Shown here: in pieces, positions 1 through 8,828 of the stretch | How positions within the stretch are numbered: the first letter of the stretch is position 1 | Layout of the letters: each line of letters opens with the position of its first letter | Assembly (NCBI GenBank): GCA_963851095.1 | Contig: CAWKOX010000009.1 | Location: 1-64,000, forward strand | DNA: 64,000 nucleotides | Direction of reading: 5' to 3' | Source: Oleispira sp963851095 | GTDB taxonomy: Bacteria; Pseudomonadota; Gammaproteobacteria; Pseudomonadales; Oceanobacteraceae | Translations under genes and position numbers: made by a program | The notes under the pieces: generated by a model | The model's database searches: none | What the model saw: the letters and a program-made list of their open reading frames with translations, nothing else | What the model was told of the DNA's origin: nothing

Positions 1-356
1 GCATTAAAGTAAAAGGCATTGGTGGGTTCATGGCAGAATTAACTCTGCATCCTTTCAATGTGAAAAACCCAGTAGTTCAAGCGCTTTTCATTCCAGTAAA
101 CTTTGCTTTAGAAGTGCTAGCATTAATTGCTAAGCCAATCTCTCTTGCATTGCGTTTATTCGGTAACATGTATGCCGGTGAGATGATCTTTATTCTTATC
201 GCATTGATGTTCTCGACTGGTATGGCGTTAGGCTTGTTTGCTGGTGTTTTACAGTGGGCATGGGCAGTATTCCATATTCTAGTAATTACTTTGCAAGCAT
301 TTATCTTCATGATGCTGACCATTGTATATCTAGGCATGGCTCACGAAGATCACTAA
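1..356 (+). CDS. atpB: ATP synthase F0 subunit a (partial, 3' end)
   Basis: C-terminal part of the membrane a subunit, which forms the proton half-channels against the c ring. The frame is open from base 3 and reads IKVKGIGGFMAELTLHPF before the first internal Met, so the gene starts outside the window. The segment LALRLFGNMYAGEMI carries the family's essential arginine (LRLFGNM motif), and hydrophobic helices follow to the stop. It is the first visible gene of the atp operon and lies 114 bp before atpE. Function is certain from sequence and position; only the N-terminal half is missing. Confidence 0.97.
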   Translation, partial: IKVKGIGGFMAELTLHPFNVKNPVVQALFIPVNFALEVLALIAKPISLALRLFGNMYAGEMIFILIALMFSTGMALGLFAGVLQWAWAVFHILVITLQAFIFMMLTIVYLGMAHEDH

Positions 357-470
357 GTAATATGGGCGGCATATATGATGTCGCCGATACTGCTGAACTG
401 AACGATTTTACCCTTTAACTTAACTGTTAATTTTAACTTTAACCTTAACTAAAATAGATAGGAAACTACT

Positions 471-698
471 ATGGAAATGATTTACATCGCAGCTGCGCTT
501 ATGATCGGTCTTGGTGCCCTTGGTACTGGTATTGGCTTCGCACTTTTAGGCGGCAAATTACTTGAGTCTACTGCTCGTCAACCAGAGCTAGGTCCAGAAC
601 TTCAGACTAAAACGTTCTTGATGGCTGGTCTACTTGATGCTGTTCCAATGATCGGTGTTGGTATTGCTATGTACCTTATCTTCGTTGTTGCTGCTTAA
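471..698 (+). CDS. atpE: ATP synthase F0 subunit c
   Basis: Proteolipid of 75 residues forming the rotating c ring in the inner membrane. Two hydrophobic helices (about residues 4-27 and 48-74) flank the polar loop ARQPELGPELQ. The proton-carrying carboxylate is Asp56 in GLLDAVPMIG. I see no sodium-type ligand pattern, so a proton ring is inferred. A purine-rich ribosome site (ATAGGAAA) precedes the ATG. The 114-bp gap before it is longer than the other gaps in this operon, which fits the usual need for strong separate translation of this subunit. Confidence 0.97.
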   Translation: MEMIYIAAALMIGLGALGTGIGFALLGGKLLESTARQPELGPELQTKTFLMAGLLDAVPMIGVGIAMYLIFVVAA

Positions 699-753
699 TT
701 GTCACTAGTACAACTAAGTACAACTAAATACAACGAATTTAGAGGACTAAGGC

Positions 754-1224
754 GTGAATATTAATTTGACTTTGATCGGCCAGATCATCGCCTTTGCTGT
801 CTTCGTTGCCTTCTGCATGAAATTTGTTTGGCCTCCGCTAACCAATGCAATGGCAGAGCGAGCGAAGAAAATCGCAGATGGTTTAGACGCAGCAAACCGC
901 GCTGAACGTGATCTTGAACTTGCTCAACAAAAAGCAGGCGAAAAGCTACGCGAAAGCAAAGTGAAAGCAGCAGAAATTATTGAGCAAGCGAATAAACGTG
1001 CTAACCAAATCATCGACGAAGCTAAAGAAGCTGCGCGCGAAGAAGGTGCACGTTTGGCAGCCGCAGCTCAAGCTGAAATTGAGCAAGAAGTGAATCGTGC
1101 TAAAGAAGGATTGCGTCAACAGGTTTCTGCTCTTGCAGTGGCTGGTGCATCTAAAATCTTGGCGAAATCAGTTGATCAGTCAGTTCATAACGAATTGCTA
1201 GATCAGTTGGCTAACGAGCTTTAA
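754..1224 (+). CDS. atpF: ATP synthase F0 subunit b
   Basis: Peripheral stalk subunit of 156 residues. An N-terminal membrane helix (about residues 5-26) is followed by a long charged coiled coil rich in Ala, Glu, Lys and Gln, as expected for the b dimer that holds F1 to F0. Translation begins at GTG: the first codon at 754 follows AGAGGAC at 741-747, and the protein starts MNINLTLIGQ as in other gammaproteobacteria. It sits between atpE and atpH, 11 bp before the latter. Confidence 0.97.
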   Translation: MNINLTLIGQIIAFAVFVAFCMKFVWPPLTNAMAERAKKIADGLDAANRAERDLELAQQKAGEKLRESKVKAAEIIEQANKRANQIIDEAKEAAREEGARLAAAAQAEIEQEVNRAKEGLRQQVSALAVAGASKILAKSVDQSVHNELLDQLANEL

Positions 1225-1235
1225 GCGAGGAAGCC

Positions 1236-1772
1236 ATGGCTGAATTAACCACTCTTGCGCGGCCTTATGCCAAAGCAGCTTTTGCTCAAGCCGTTGAACA
1301 GAATGCATTAGTACAATGGTCTGACATGTTATCGATTGCGGCTCAGTTCGCAGCCGATGACGAGTTAGAAAAAGTACTTTTACATCCTGGTTTAACCGCT
1401 GAGCAACAAGCGACGGCATTAACCGACTTGTGCGGTGACAAGTTAAATCAGTCAGGAAAAAACTTCCTGATGATTTTAAGCGAAAATAAACGCTTAACTT
1501 TGTTACCACAAATTGTTGAAGCCTTTGAAGAATTAAAAGCAGCACAGGAACACGCAATTGACGTGACTGTAACGTCTGCTTTTGAACTAACAGACGCACA
1601 ACAAGAAACATTGTCTCAAGCACTGAAAAACAAATTACAGTGCGACGTACGTTTAACAGGCGAGGTTGACCCATTATTGGTCGGCGGCGCAATTATTCGT
1701 GCTGGAGACTTAGTCATCGACGGTTCTGTTCGTGGTAAGTTAGCTAAGCTAGCCGAAGCGATGAACTCCTAG
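1236..1772 (+). CDS. atpH: ATP synthase F1 subunit delta
   Basis: Delta subunit (OSCP type) of 178 residues linking the top of F1 to the b stalk. The N-terminal helical half begins MAELTTLARPYAKAAF, typical of the family, and the C-terminal half contains DPLLVGGAIIRAGDLVIDGSV, the conserved delta signature. The length is normal. Its GCGAGGAAG ribosome site overlaps the end of atpF, and its own stop lies 13 bp before the preferred atpA start. Confidence 0.97.
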   Translation: MAELTTLARPYAKAAFAQAVEQNALVQWSDMLSIAAQFAADDELEKVLLHPGLTAEQQATALTDLCGDKLNQSGKNFLMILSENKRLTLLPQIVEAFEELKAAQEHAIDVTVTSAFELTDAQQETLSQALKNKLQCDVRLTGEVDPLLVGGAIIRAGDLVIDGSVRGKLAKLAEAMNS

Positions 1773-1785
1773 TTGAGGGATGAGC

Positions 1786-3324
1786 ATGCAGCAACTGAAT
1801 CCATCTGAGATCAGCGAAATCATTAAGAAGCGCATCGATAACCTTGATGTGACTTCTCAAGCCCAGAATGAGGGCACCGTTGTATCAGTATTCGACGGTA
1901 TCGTTCGTATCCATGGTCTTGCCGACGTAATGTACGGTGAGATGATTGAATTTGAAGGCGGCGTATACGGTCTTGCACTTAACCTAGAGCGTGACTCTGT
2001 AGGTGCAGTAGTATTAGGCGATTATAAAAATATCGCTGAAGGCCAAACCGCTAAATGTACCGGCCGTATTTTGGAAGTACCTACTGGCGAAGCATTGCTT
2101 GGCCGCGTTGTAGACGCACTAGGTAACCCAATCGACGGTAAAGGTCCTATCGAAACGGCTACTAAAGCTCCTGTAGAACGTGTTGCACCTGGTGTAATTT
2201 CACGTCAAGGCGTAGATCAGCCGCTAGAAACTGGTTATAAATCTGTAGATTCCATGGTACCTGTTGGTCGTGGTCAGCGCGAGTTGATCATTGGCGACCG
2301 TCAGACTGGTAAATCTGCAATGGCTATCGACGCCATTATTAACCAGAAAGGCACCGGTGTTAAATGTGTATATGTTGCTATCGGCCAGAAGCAATCTTCT
2401 ATCGCGAACGTTGTTCGTAAGTTGGAAGAGCATGGCGCGATGGACCACACCATTATTGTAGCCGCAGGCGCGTCTGATCCAGCATCTATGCTGTATCTTG
2501 CACCGTACGCTGGTTGTGCAATGGGTGAATACTTCCTAGATAAAGGCGAAGACGCCTTAATCGTATATGATGATTTAACCAAGCAAGCTTGGGCTTATCG
2601 TCAAATCTCCCTATTGTTGAAGCGTCCTCCGGGTCGTGAAGCATACCCTGGTGATGTTTTCTATCTTCACTCACGTCTATTGGAACGCGCATGTCGTGTT
2701 AACCCAACGTACGTTGAGCGTGTTAGCGGTGTTAAGGACCAAACCGGTTCATTAACAGCTCTACCGATCATTGAAACACAGGGCGGAGACGTTTCTGCTT
2801 TCGTACCGACTAACGTAATTTCGATTACCGATGGTCAGATCTTCCTTGAAACAAGCCTATTCAACGCCGGTATTCGTCCAGCAATGAACGCAGGTATTTC
2901 TGTTTCTCGTGTAGGTGGTGCAGCGCAAACTAAGATTATTAAGAAGTTGGGCGGTGGTATTCGTCTTGCTTTGGCTCAGTACCGTGAACTAGCAGCATTT
3001 GCTCAGTTTGCTTCTGACCTTGACGATGCGACACGTGCTCAACTTGAGTTCGGTCAGCGCGTTACAGAGTTGATGAAGCAGAAGCAATATGCACCTATGT
3101 CTACAGGTGAAATGGGTCTGTCGATTTTTGCTGCTACTGAAGGCTTCCTAGACGACGTTGAAGTAAACAAAATTGGTGATTTCGAAGCGGCATTGATTTC
3201 TTACGCTAACAGCGAATTCGCTGACTTAATGGCTCAGATCAATGTTAAAGGCGACTACAGCAAAGATATCGCTGCTGGTCTTAAAGAGTTGGTTGAGAAA
3301 TTCAAATCAACTCAAGCCTGGTAA
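1786..3324 (+). CDS. atpA: ATP synthase F1 subunit alpha
   Basis: Alpha subunit carrying the non-catalytic nucleotide site. The P-loop GDRQTGKS lies near residue 172, and the C-terminal region is regular and full length (about 512 residues). Two in-frame ATGs are available, at 1780 and 1786. The GAGG ribosome site at 1775-1778 leaves only one base before 1780 but seven before 1786, and MQQLNPSEIS aligns with the usual MQLN start, so 1786 is preferred. Part of the atp operon. Confidence 0.96.
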   Translation: MQQLNPSEISEIIKKRIDNLDVTSQAQNEGTVVSVFDGIVRIHGLADVMYGEMIEFEGGVYGLALNLERDSVGAVVLGDYKNIAEGQTAKCTGRILEVPTGEALLGRVVDALGNPIDGKGPIETATKAPVERVAPGVISRQGVDQPLETGYKSVDSMVPVGRGQRELIIGDRQTGKSAMAIDAIINQKGTGVKCVYVAIGQKQSSIANVVRKLEEHGAMDHTIIVAAGASDPASMLYLAPYAGCAMGEYFLDKGEDALIVYDDLTKQAWAYRQISLLLKRPPGREAYPGDVFYLHSRLLERACRVNPTYVERVSGVKDQTGSLTALPIIETQGGDVSAFVPTNVISITDGQIFLETSLFNAGIRPAMNAGISVSRVGGAAQTKIIKKLGGGIRLALAQYRELAAFAQFASDLDDATRAQLEFGQRVTELMKQKQYAPMSTGEMGLSIFAATEGFLDDVEVNKIGDFEAALISYANSEFADLMAQINVKGDYSKDIAAGLKELVEKFKSTQAW

Positions 3325-3402
3325 TTCGAGCTTAAGAGTTTTGTGAGCTGAAGCCGGGTTGTAAGACTCGGCTTTAAATTTAACGTTAATGAGGCAGCTT
3401 TT

Positions 3403-4263
3403 ATGGCAGTCGGCAAAGAGATTAAAGAGCAAATAACGAGTGTACAAAGTACACAGAAGATTACTTCAGCAATGGAAAAAGTTGCTGTAAGTAAGATGCG
3501 TCGTGCTCAAGCTCGTATGACAGCAAGTCGTCCATACGCGGATCGTATCCGTGTAGTGATTGGTCACTTGGCTGATGCGAACTCTGAGTATCGTCACCGT
3601 TATTTGCAAGACCGCGAAGTTAAGCGAGTTGGCTACATCGTGGTGTCTTCCGACCGAGGCCTTTGTGGTGGTTTGAACAACAATGCGTTCAAACACCTCG
3701 TAAAAGATGTTAAAGCTTGGAAAGAAAAAGGCGTAGAAGCTAGCTTCTGTGCTGTCGGCTCTAAAGCCGTTACTTTTTTCAATAGCTTTGGTGGCAACGT
3801 TCTAGCTGCATCAAGCCAATTAGGCGATGCACCAGAACTGGCTAGCCTTATCGGTTCGGTAAAGGCCATGTTGGATGCGTTCGATTCAGGTGAAATCGAT
3901 CGTCTTTACATAGTTAGCAACCGTTTCGTGAATACGATGACACAAGAACCTAAAGTGGAGCAGTTATTACCACTTAAGGCAGAACTAGACTCTGAAACAA
4001 AAGGTCATTGGGATTACATCTACGAACCTGATGCACAGCAAATCTTAGACGGTTTGTTATTGCGCTACGTAGAATCTCAAGTGTACCAAGGTGTTGTTGA
4101 AAACAATGCATGTGAACAAGCAGCTCGTATGTTGGCGATGAAAAATGCGACCGACAATGCTGGTGACATCATTGATGATTTGAACATGCTTTATAACAAA
4201 GCACGTCAAGCAGCAATTACTCAAGAAATTTCAGAAATCGTCAGCGGTGCTGCAGCGGTATAA
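3403..4263 (+). CDS. atpG: ATP synthase F1 subunit gamma
   Basis: Central rotor shaft of F1, 286 residues. The N-terminal helix begins MAVGKEIKEQITSVQSTQKI with the family sequence ITSAMEKVAVSKMRRAQ following. The C-terminal helix ends ARQAAITQEISEIVSGAAAV, the part that penetrates the alpha/beta hexamer. A GAGG ribosome site precedes the ATG. The 78-bp gap after atpA contains a GC-rich stem (CCGGGTTGTAAGACTCGG region) that could modulate expression within the operon. Confidence 0.97.
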   Translation: MAVGKEIKEQITSVQSTQKITSAMEKVAVSKMRRAQARMTASRPYADRIRVVIGHLADANSEYRHRYLQDREVKRVGYIVVSSDRGLCGGLNNNAFKHLVKDVKAWKEKGVEASFCAVGSKAVTFFNSFGGNVLAASSQLGDAPELASLIGSVKAMLDAFDSGEIDRLYIVSNRFVNTMTQEPKVEQLLPLKAELDSETKGHWDYIYEPDAQQILDGLLLRYVESQVYQGVVENNACEQAARMLAMKNATDNAGDIIDDLNMLYNKARQAAITQEISEIVSGAAAV

Positions 4264-4305
4264 CGCTCAGCAACGTAGGCTTATAAAATTAAGAGGAAGA
4301 CGGAT

Positions 4306-5700
4306 ATGAGCGGAACTATTGTTCAGATCATTGGCGCCGTTATCGACGTAGAATGCCCTCGTGACGAAGTGCCGAAGGTATATGACGCCCTTACTGTAAA
4401 TGGTACAGAAACAACTCTAGAAGTTCAGCAGCAGCTGGGTGACGGAATTGTTCGTACGATTGCGATGGGTTCTACTGAAGGCCTTAAACGTGGTCTTACG
4501 GTAACTAATACTGGCGCTCCTATTTCTGTACCGGTTGGTGTAGAAACTTTGGGTCGTATTATGGACGTGCTTGGCCGTCCAATCGATGAGTGTGGTGAAA
4601 TTGGTGCGAAAGAAGCTTCTTCTATCCACCGTGACGCTCCATCTTTCGATGAGCAAGCAAACTCTACAGATTTGCTAGAAACTGGTATCAAAGTAATCGA
4701 CTTGATCTGCCCATTCGCTAAGGGTGGTAAAGTAGGTCTTTTCGGTGGTGCTGGTGTTGGTAAAACTGTAAACATGATGGAACTTATTAACAACATTGCA
4801 AAGGCACACTCCGGTTTGTCTGTATTCGCAGGTGTTGGTGAGCGTACTCGTGAAGGTAACGATTTCTACTACGAAATGGCTGAGTCTGGTGTTGTAAACC
4901 TAGACGATAAAGTTAAGTCTAAAGTAGCAATGGTTTATGGTCAGATGAATGAGCCTCCTGGTAACCGTTTACGTGTTGCTTTGACGGGTCTTACTATGGC
5001 TGAGAAATTCCGTGACGAAGGTAAAGATGTATTATTGTTCGTAGATAATATCTATCGTTATACTTTGGCCGGAACGGAAGTATCTGCATTGTTAGGTCGT
5101 ATGCCTTCTGCAGTAGGTTATCAGCCAACTCTTGCAGAAGAGATGGGTGTTCTTCAGGAACGTATTACTTCGACTAAAGCAGGTTCTATTACATCTGTTC
5201 AAGCCGTATACGTACCAGCGGATGATTTAACCGATCCATCTCCAGCAACAACGTTTGCTCACTTGGATTCTACCGTTGTACTTTCTCGTGACATCGCATC
5301 TAAGGGTATCTACCCAGCGATCGATCCATTAGATTCTACTTCTCGTCAGCTAGATCCTCTAGTTATCGGACAAGAGCACTACGACATCGCTCGTGGCGTT
5401 CAGGGTGTTCTTCAGCGTTATAAAGAGCTGAAAGACATCATCGCTATTCTTGGTATGGACGAATTGTCTGACGAAGATAAGCTGTCTGTTAACCGTGCAC
5501 GTAAGATTGAGCGTTTCTTGTCTCAGCCTTTCCACGTTGCAGAGATCTTCACAGGCGCACCTGGTAAATATGTTTCTCTGAAAGAAACCATCGCTGGTTT
5601 CCAAGGTCTTCTAAACGGTGACTATGATGATCTGCCTGAGCAGGCGTTCTACATGGTTGGCGGTATTGATGAAGCCGTTGAGAAGGCTAAGAACCTGTAA
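4306..5700 (+). CDS. atpD: ATP synthase F1 subunit beta
   Basis: Catalytic subunit of F1, 464 residues. The P-loop GGAGVGKT is at residues 147-154, the catalytic glutamate region GVGERTREGNDFY starts near 176, and the DELSEED-type loop appears as MDELSDEDKL in the C-terminal domain. Length and motifs are canonical. It follows atpG by 42 bp with an AAGAGGAAG ribosome site and precedes atpC by 17 bp. Confidence 0.98.
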   Translation: MSGTIVQIIGAVIDVECPRDEVPKVYDALTVNGTETTLEVQQQLGDGIVRTIAMGSTEGLKRGLTVTNTGAPISVPVGVETLGRIMDVLGRPIDECGEIGAKEASSIHRDAPSFDEQANSTDLLETGIKVIDLICPFAKGGKVGLFGGAGVGKTVNMMELINNIAKAHSGLSVFAGVGERTREGNDFYYEMAESGVVNLDDKVKSKVAMVYGQMNEPPGNRLRVALTGLTMAEKFRDEGKDVLLFVDNIYRYTLAGTEVSALLGRMPSAVGYQPTLAEEMGVLQERITSTKAGSITSVQAVYVPADDLTDPSPATTFAHLDSTVVLSRDIASKGIYPAIDPLDSTSRQLDPLVIGQEHYDIARGVQGVLQRYKELKDIIAILGMDELSDEDKLSVNRARKIERFLSQPFHVAEIFTGAPGKYVSLKETIAGFQGLLNGDYDDLPEQAFYMVGGIDEAVEKAKNL

Positions 5701-5717
5701 TCAAAGAGGCGAATACT

Positions 5718-6146
5718 ATGACCATGTTATCTGTCCATTGTGACATAGTCAGCGCAGAGGAAAATCTTTTCTCTGGGTTGGTGCAAATGGTAGTAGCAGC
5801 CGGTGAAATGGGTGACCTAGGTATTATCCGTGGTCACGCTCCTTTGCTTACTGCGTTGAAGCCAGGTCCTATTCGTGTCATCAAACAAGATGGCAACGAA
5901 GAAGTGATCTACGTTTCAGGCGGTTATTTAGAAGTTCAGCCAAACGGTATTTCTGTTTTGGCTGATACCGCAGTGCGCGCTGGGGACCTTGATGAGGCCG
6001 CAGCATTAGAAGCACAGAAGCATGCTCAGCAAGCATTAGAGAATCAGAATTCCGATTTTGATACTTCTCGTGCTATGACTCAGTTGGCAGAAGCCGCAGC
6101 TCAGCTGCGTACGATCCAGCAGATTCGTAAGAAAATGGGTCGTTAA
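5718..6146 (+). CDS. atpC: ATP synthase F1 subunit epsilon
   Basis: Epsilon subunit of 142 residues, which couples the gamma shaft to the c ring and inhibits idle ATP hydrolysis. The N-terminal beta barrel contains GEMGDLGIIRGHAPLLTALKPG, the family signature, and the C-terminal part forms two helices rich in Ala, Gln and Arg. It is the last gene of the operon and is followed 30 bp later by a strong terminator. MTMLSVHCDIVSAEENLFSG supports the chosen start. Confidence 0.97.
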   Translation: MTMLSVHCDIVSAEENLFSGLVQMVVAAGEMGDLGIIRGHAPLLTALKPGPIRVIKQDGNEEVIYVSGGYLEVQPNGISVLADTAVRAGDLDEAAALEAQKHAQQALENQNSDFDTSRAMTQLAEAAAQLRTIQQIRKKMGR

Positions 6147-6175
6147 TTCTAGTGTAACTAGAATGACTGCTTCAT

Positions 6176-6213
6176 AAAAAAACCGAACTCCAGCAATGGG
6201 GTTCGGTTTTTTT
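6176..6213. terminator. Rho-independent terminator of the atp operon
   Basis: An A-run, then AACCGAAC (6181-6188), a 12-base loop, GTTCGGTT (6201-6208) and a T-run. With A-runs on one side and T-runs on the other it can work in both directions, ending atpC transcription and that of the convergent ubiT. Confidence 0.9.
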
Positions 6214-6241
6214 ATGCCTTTAATACAGATATTGAATTTTG

Positions 6242-6835
6242 CTAACTCTGCACCGTAATTAACTCATCCGACCAAGCATTCAGTACCTTTCTGAAAGGCT
6301 TATCTAAAAGTTCTAGATCAAACTGATCAAACAAGTTCTTAATTTCCAATCCTAGCTCAGTATCGCCAGTGATTCTTAGTTTACGATTGAAAAACAAAGT
6401 ATCAGGGTCGACTTTCTGTGAAGCCATTAAGACTAAAGCATCGACAGAAGCACTAAATACCACATCGGGTTCAGGGCTGATTGTCTCGGACTTTACTTTA
6501 TCTAACATCACCAACTCTTGGCCAATTTTCGTGAAATACCACTTTGCTGCGATATCGCGAATTTCAACTTCAGCAACTTTTCCATCTAAAAAATCGATTT
6601 CTCCATCATCCATAAAAGGCTGACTTAAGCGTTTAACTTGATGTAAGACAAAGTAGTTCTCCAGCTTAGACGGCATAATCCTGTGCGCTATAGAAAGCAG
6701 CTTCGCTGAATTTTCTACCGCCTTTTGCGTACTCTTTTTGAGTACAGGGTTTAGTACAGGGCTGTTTTTTATAAAGCGAGTTAGCTCAGCATTTATGAGC
6801 AAAGCCCTTTTTGGCATCAGTTTTTTAAATCGCAT
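6242..6835 (-). CDS. ubiT: Ubiquinone accessory protein UbiT (SCP2 domain)
   Basis: SCP2-type lipid-binding protein of 197 residues. In E. coli UbiT acts with UbiU and UbiV in O2-independent ubiquinone synthesis, probably by binding the hydrophobic intermediates; that role is transferred from the family. The segment DPDTLFFNRKLRITGDTELG near the C-terminus matches the conserved UbiT/YhbT region. The gene is divergent from ubiU with a 100-bp shared promoter region that holds an FNR-like box. Its identity rests on both the domain and the neighbours. Confidence 0.88.
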   Translation of the reverse strand: MRFKKLMPKRALLINAELTRFIKNSPVLNPVLKKSTQKAVENSAKLLSIAHRIMPSKLENYFVLHQVKRLSQPFMDDGEIDFLDGKVAEVEIRDIAAKWYFTKIGQELVMLDKVKSETISPEPDVVFSASVDALVLMASQKVDPDTLFFNRKLRITGDTELGLEIKNLFDQFDLELLDKPFRKVLNAWSDELITVQS

Positions 6836-6900
6836 AATAGATCCATGCAGCTCGATGAGTTGAATATGAGCTCAGTCTACTGGACCTTTTTGATGATGCC

Positions 6901-6914
6901 TTAATCAAGATCAA
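6901..6914. promoter_or_regulatory. FNR-like binding site between ubiT and ubiU
   Basis: TTAATCAAGATCAA matches the FNR consensus TTGAT-N4-ATCAA at nine of ten defined bases. An overlapping TTGAT at 6890-6894 forms a second, wider inverted repeat with ATCAA at 6904-6908. The site is centred about 72 bp upstream of the ubiT start and 28 bp upstream of the ubiU start, so activation of ubiT is geometrically easier than activation of ubiU. Functional assignment is inference. Confidence 0.55.
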
Positions 6915-6935
6915 GAAACCGTATGGAGTCTTTAT

Positions 6936-7928
6936 ATGGAACTGTTAAGCCCAGCAGGCAGTTTACCGGCACTCAAAGCCGCTGTTGATGAAGGTGCCGA
7001 TGCCATTTATCTCGGTTTAAAGAATGATACCAATGCCCGTCATTTTGCCGGATTAAACTTCACCGACAAAACCATGACCCAAGGGGTTAATTACGCCCAA
7101 GATCGTGACTGTCGAGTGCATGTAGCCGTGAACACTTTTGCACACCCAGACCGAAGCCAAGCTTGGTTTGATGCGGTTAAGAAAACTCATGACATGGGCG
7201 CGGATGTGCTGATCGCTTCTAATATTTCGGTTTTAGAATACGCAGCAACGCATTATCCCGAATTAGAATTACATCTTTCCGTTCAAGCGGCGGCCACTAA
7301 CGTAGCGGCGATTAACTTCTTTAAGCAATTTGGTGTTAGCCGAGTGGTCTTGCCGCGCGTACTGTCTTATCAACAAGTTGCCAACCTCGCCCAAGATACC
7401 GACATTGAGTTAGAAGTGTTTGCGTTTGGTAGCTTGTGCATCATGGCCGAAGGCCGCTGTTATTTATCGTCCTACATGACAGGGGAATCACCGAATACTG
7501 TGGGGGCTTGTTCGCCCGCGAAGTTCGTGCGTTGGGAAGAGACCGATAAAGGTTTAGAAAGCCGATTGAATGATGTATTGATCGATCGCTTTGCCGAAGA
7601 TGAAAACGCCGGCTATCCAACCTTATGCAAAGGGCGCTTCAATGTGGAAGGGGACATCACTCATGCCTTAGAAGAGCCCACCAGTTTGAATACCCTCAGC
7701 CTTCTACCGCAGCTCAATAACATTGGTATCAGCGCGTTAAAGATCGAAGGCCGTCAGCGCAGCCCAGCGTATACAAGACAGGTGACTCGAACTTGGCGCA
7801 GTGCGATTGATGCAATGAAGAAAAATCCCGCGGATTTCCAAGTTCAGGAAGAGTGGAATAAGTGTCTGAGCGCCTTATCAGAAGGCTCGCAAACGACACT
7901 CGGCGCTTATGAGCGTACTTGGCAATAA
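6936..7928 (+). CDS. ubiU: O2-independent ubiquinone hydroxylation protein UbiU
   Basis: Peptidase U32-family protein of 330 residues. UbiU forms a heterodimer with UbiV that hydroxylates the ubiquinone ring without O2, using prephenate as oxygen donor (known for E. coli). The four iron-sulfur ligands are visible as Cys168, Cys175, Cys192 and Cys231 in SLCIMAEGRC, GACSPAKF and TLCKGRF, the spacing of the E. coli protein. The start MELLSPAGSLPALKAA is the conserved N-terminus. ubiV follows after 30 bp. Confidence 0.95.
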   Translation: MELLSPAGSLPALKAAVDEGADAIYLGLKNDTNARHFAGLNFTDKTMTQGVNYAQDRDCRVHVAVNTFAHPDRSQAWFDAVKKTHDMGADVLIASNISVLEYAATHYPELELHLSVQAAATNVAAINFFKQFGVSRVVLPRVLSYQQVANLAQDTDIELEVFAFGSLCIMAEGRCYLSSYMTGESPNTVGACSPAKFVRWEETDKGLESRLNDVLIDRFAEDENAGYPTLCKGRFNVEGDITHALEEPTSLNTLSLLPQLNNIGISALKIEGRQRSPAYTRQVTRTWRSAIDAMKKNPADFQVQEEWNKCLSALSEGSQTTLGAYERTWQ

Positions 7929-7958
7929 TCGGCATGTAAGCATAGATAGAGAGACGTT

Positions 7959-8828
7959 ATGGAATTTTCAATGGGTAACCTCCAGTTCTACTGGGAAAAA
8001 GACACCGCATTAGATTTTTATCAGAAAGTAGCCGACTCCAATGTAGAGCATGTGTACCTGGGTGAATCGGTCTGTTCAAAACGACGCGAACTTAGGTTGG
8101 ATGATTGGCTTGAAGTAGGGCGTGAGTTATCGACAAAAGGTAAATCCGTTGTTTTATCAAGTTTGGCTTTATTAGAAGCAAAAAGTGAATTAGCGACACT
8201 CAAAAAAGTCTGCCTAAATGGCGAACTGAAAGTCGAAGCCAATGACTTTGGTGCCGTAGAAATTTTAACCGACGCTAAAATCCCGTTTGTGGCAGGCGCG
8301 GCGTTGAATCTCTATAACCAGCATGATCTAAAGGTTTTATTAGATCGTGGTATGCAACGCTGGGTCGTTCCTGTTGAGCTATCCAGAGATTGGTTAGCTA
8401 ATGTTATAACGGGCTGCGAAGAGCTAGGTATTCGCGATCAAATCGAGACCGAAGTTTACGGTTATGGCTATTTACCCTTAGCTTATTCCGCTCGTTGCTT
8501 TACTGCGCGCTCGGAAGATCGGCCAAAAGATCAATGCGGTTTATGCTGTATTAAATATCCAGACGGTCGAAAAATTGATAGCCAAGAAGGCTTGGAATTG
8601 TTCCGCATGAACGGTATTCAAACCATGTCGGGTTCGATTCAGAATCTGGTGAATGATTTACCGTCGATGGAAGGGCTGGTTGATATCGTCAGAATGAGCC
8701 CACATTCTTTGGAAGTCTTTGATTGGTTAGATACATTTCAACGGGCTTTACGTGATAATCAAAGAATACCGCTGCAGGGTTACTGCAACGGCTATTGGCA
8801 CAAAATAGAAGGGATGAAGGCTATTTAG
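7959..8828 (+). CDS. ubiV: O2-independent ubiquinone hydroxylation protein UbiV
   Basis: Partner of UbiU, 289 residues, U32 family. The expected 4Fe-4S ligands are Cys39, Cys180, Cys193 and Cys197, at the same numbers as in E. coli UbiV (SVCSKRR, SARCFTARS, QCGLCCIKYPDG); Cys196 is extra. It is in operon with ubiU. Its last four bases overlap the end of the convergent DHH-family gene. Together with ubiT it allows ubiquinone synthesis under low oxygen. Confidence 0.95.
   Translation: MEFSMGNLQFYWEKDTALDFYQKVADSNVEHVYLGESVCSKRRELRLDDWLEVGRELSTKGKSVVLSSLALLEAKSELATLKKVCLNGELKVEANDFGAVEILTDAKIPFVAGAALNLYNQHDLKVLLDRGMQRWVVPVELSRDWLANVITGCEELGIRDQIETEVYGYGYLPLAYSARCFTARSEDRPKDQCGLCCIKYPDGRKIDSQEGLELFRMNGIQTMSGSIQNLVNDLPSMEGLVDIVRMSPHSLEVFDWLDTFQRALRDNQRIPLQGYCNGYWHKIEGMKAI

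Noticed and set aside
1198..1692. 164-codon minus-strand frame within atpH
   Set aside because: Antisense shadow of a certain atp gene; no domain and no ribosome site.
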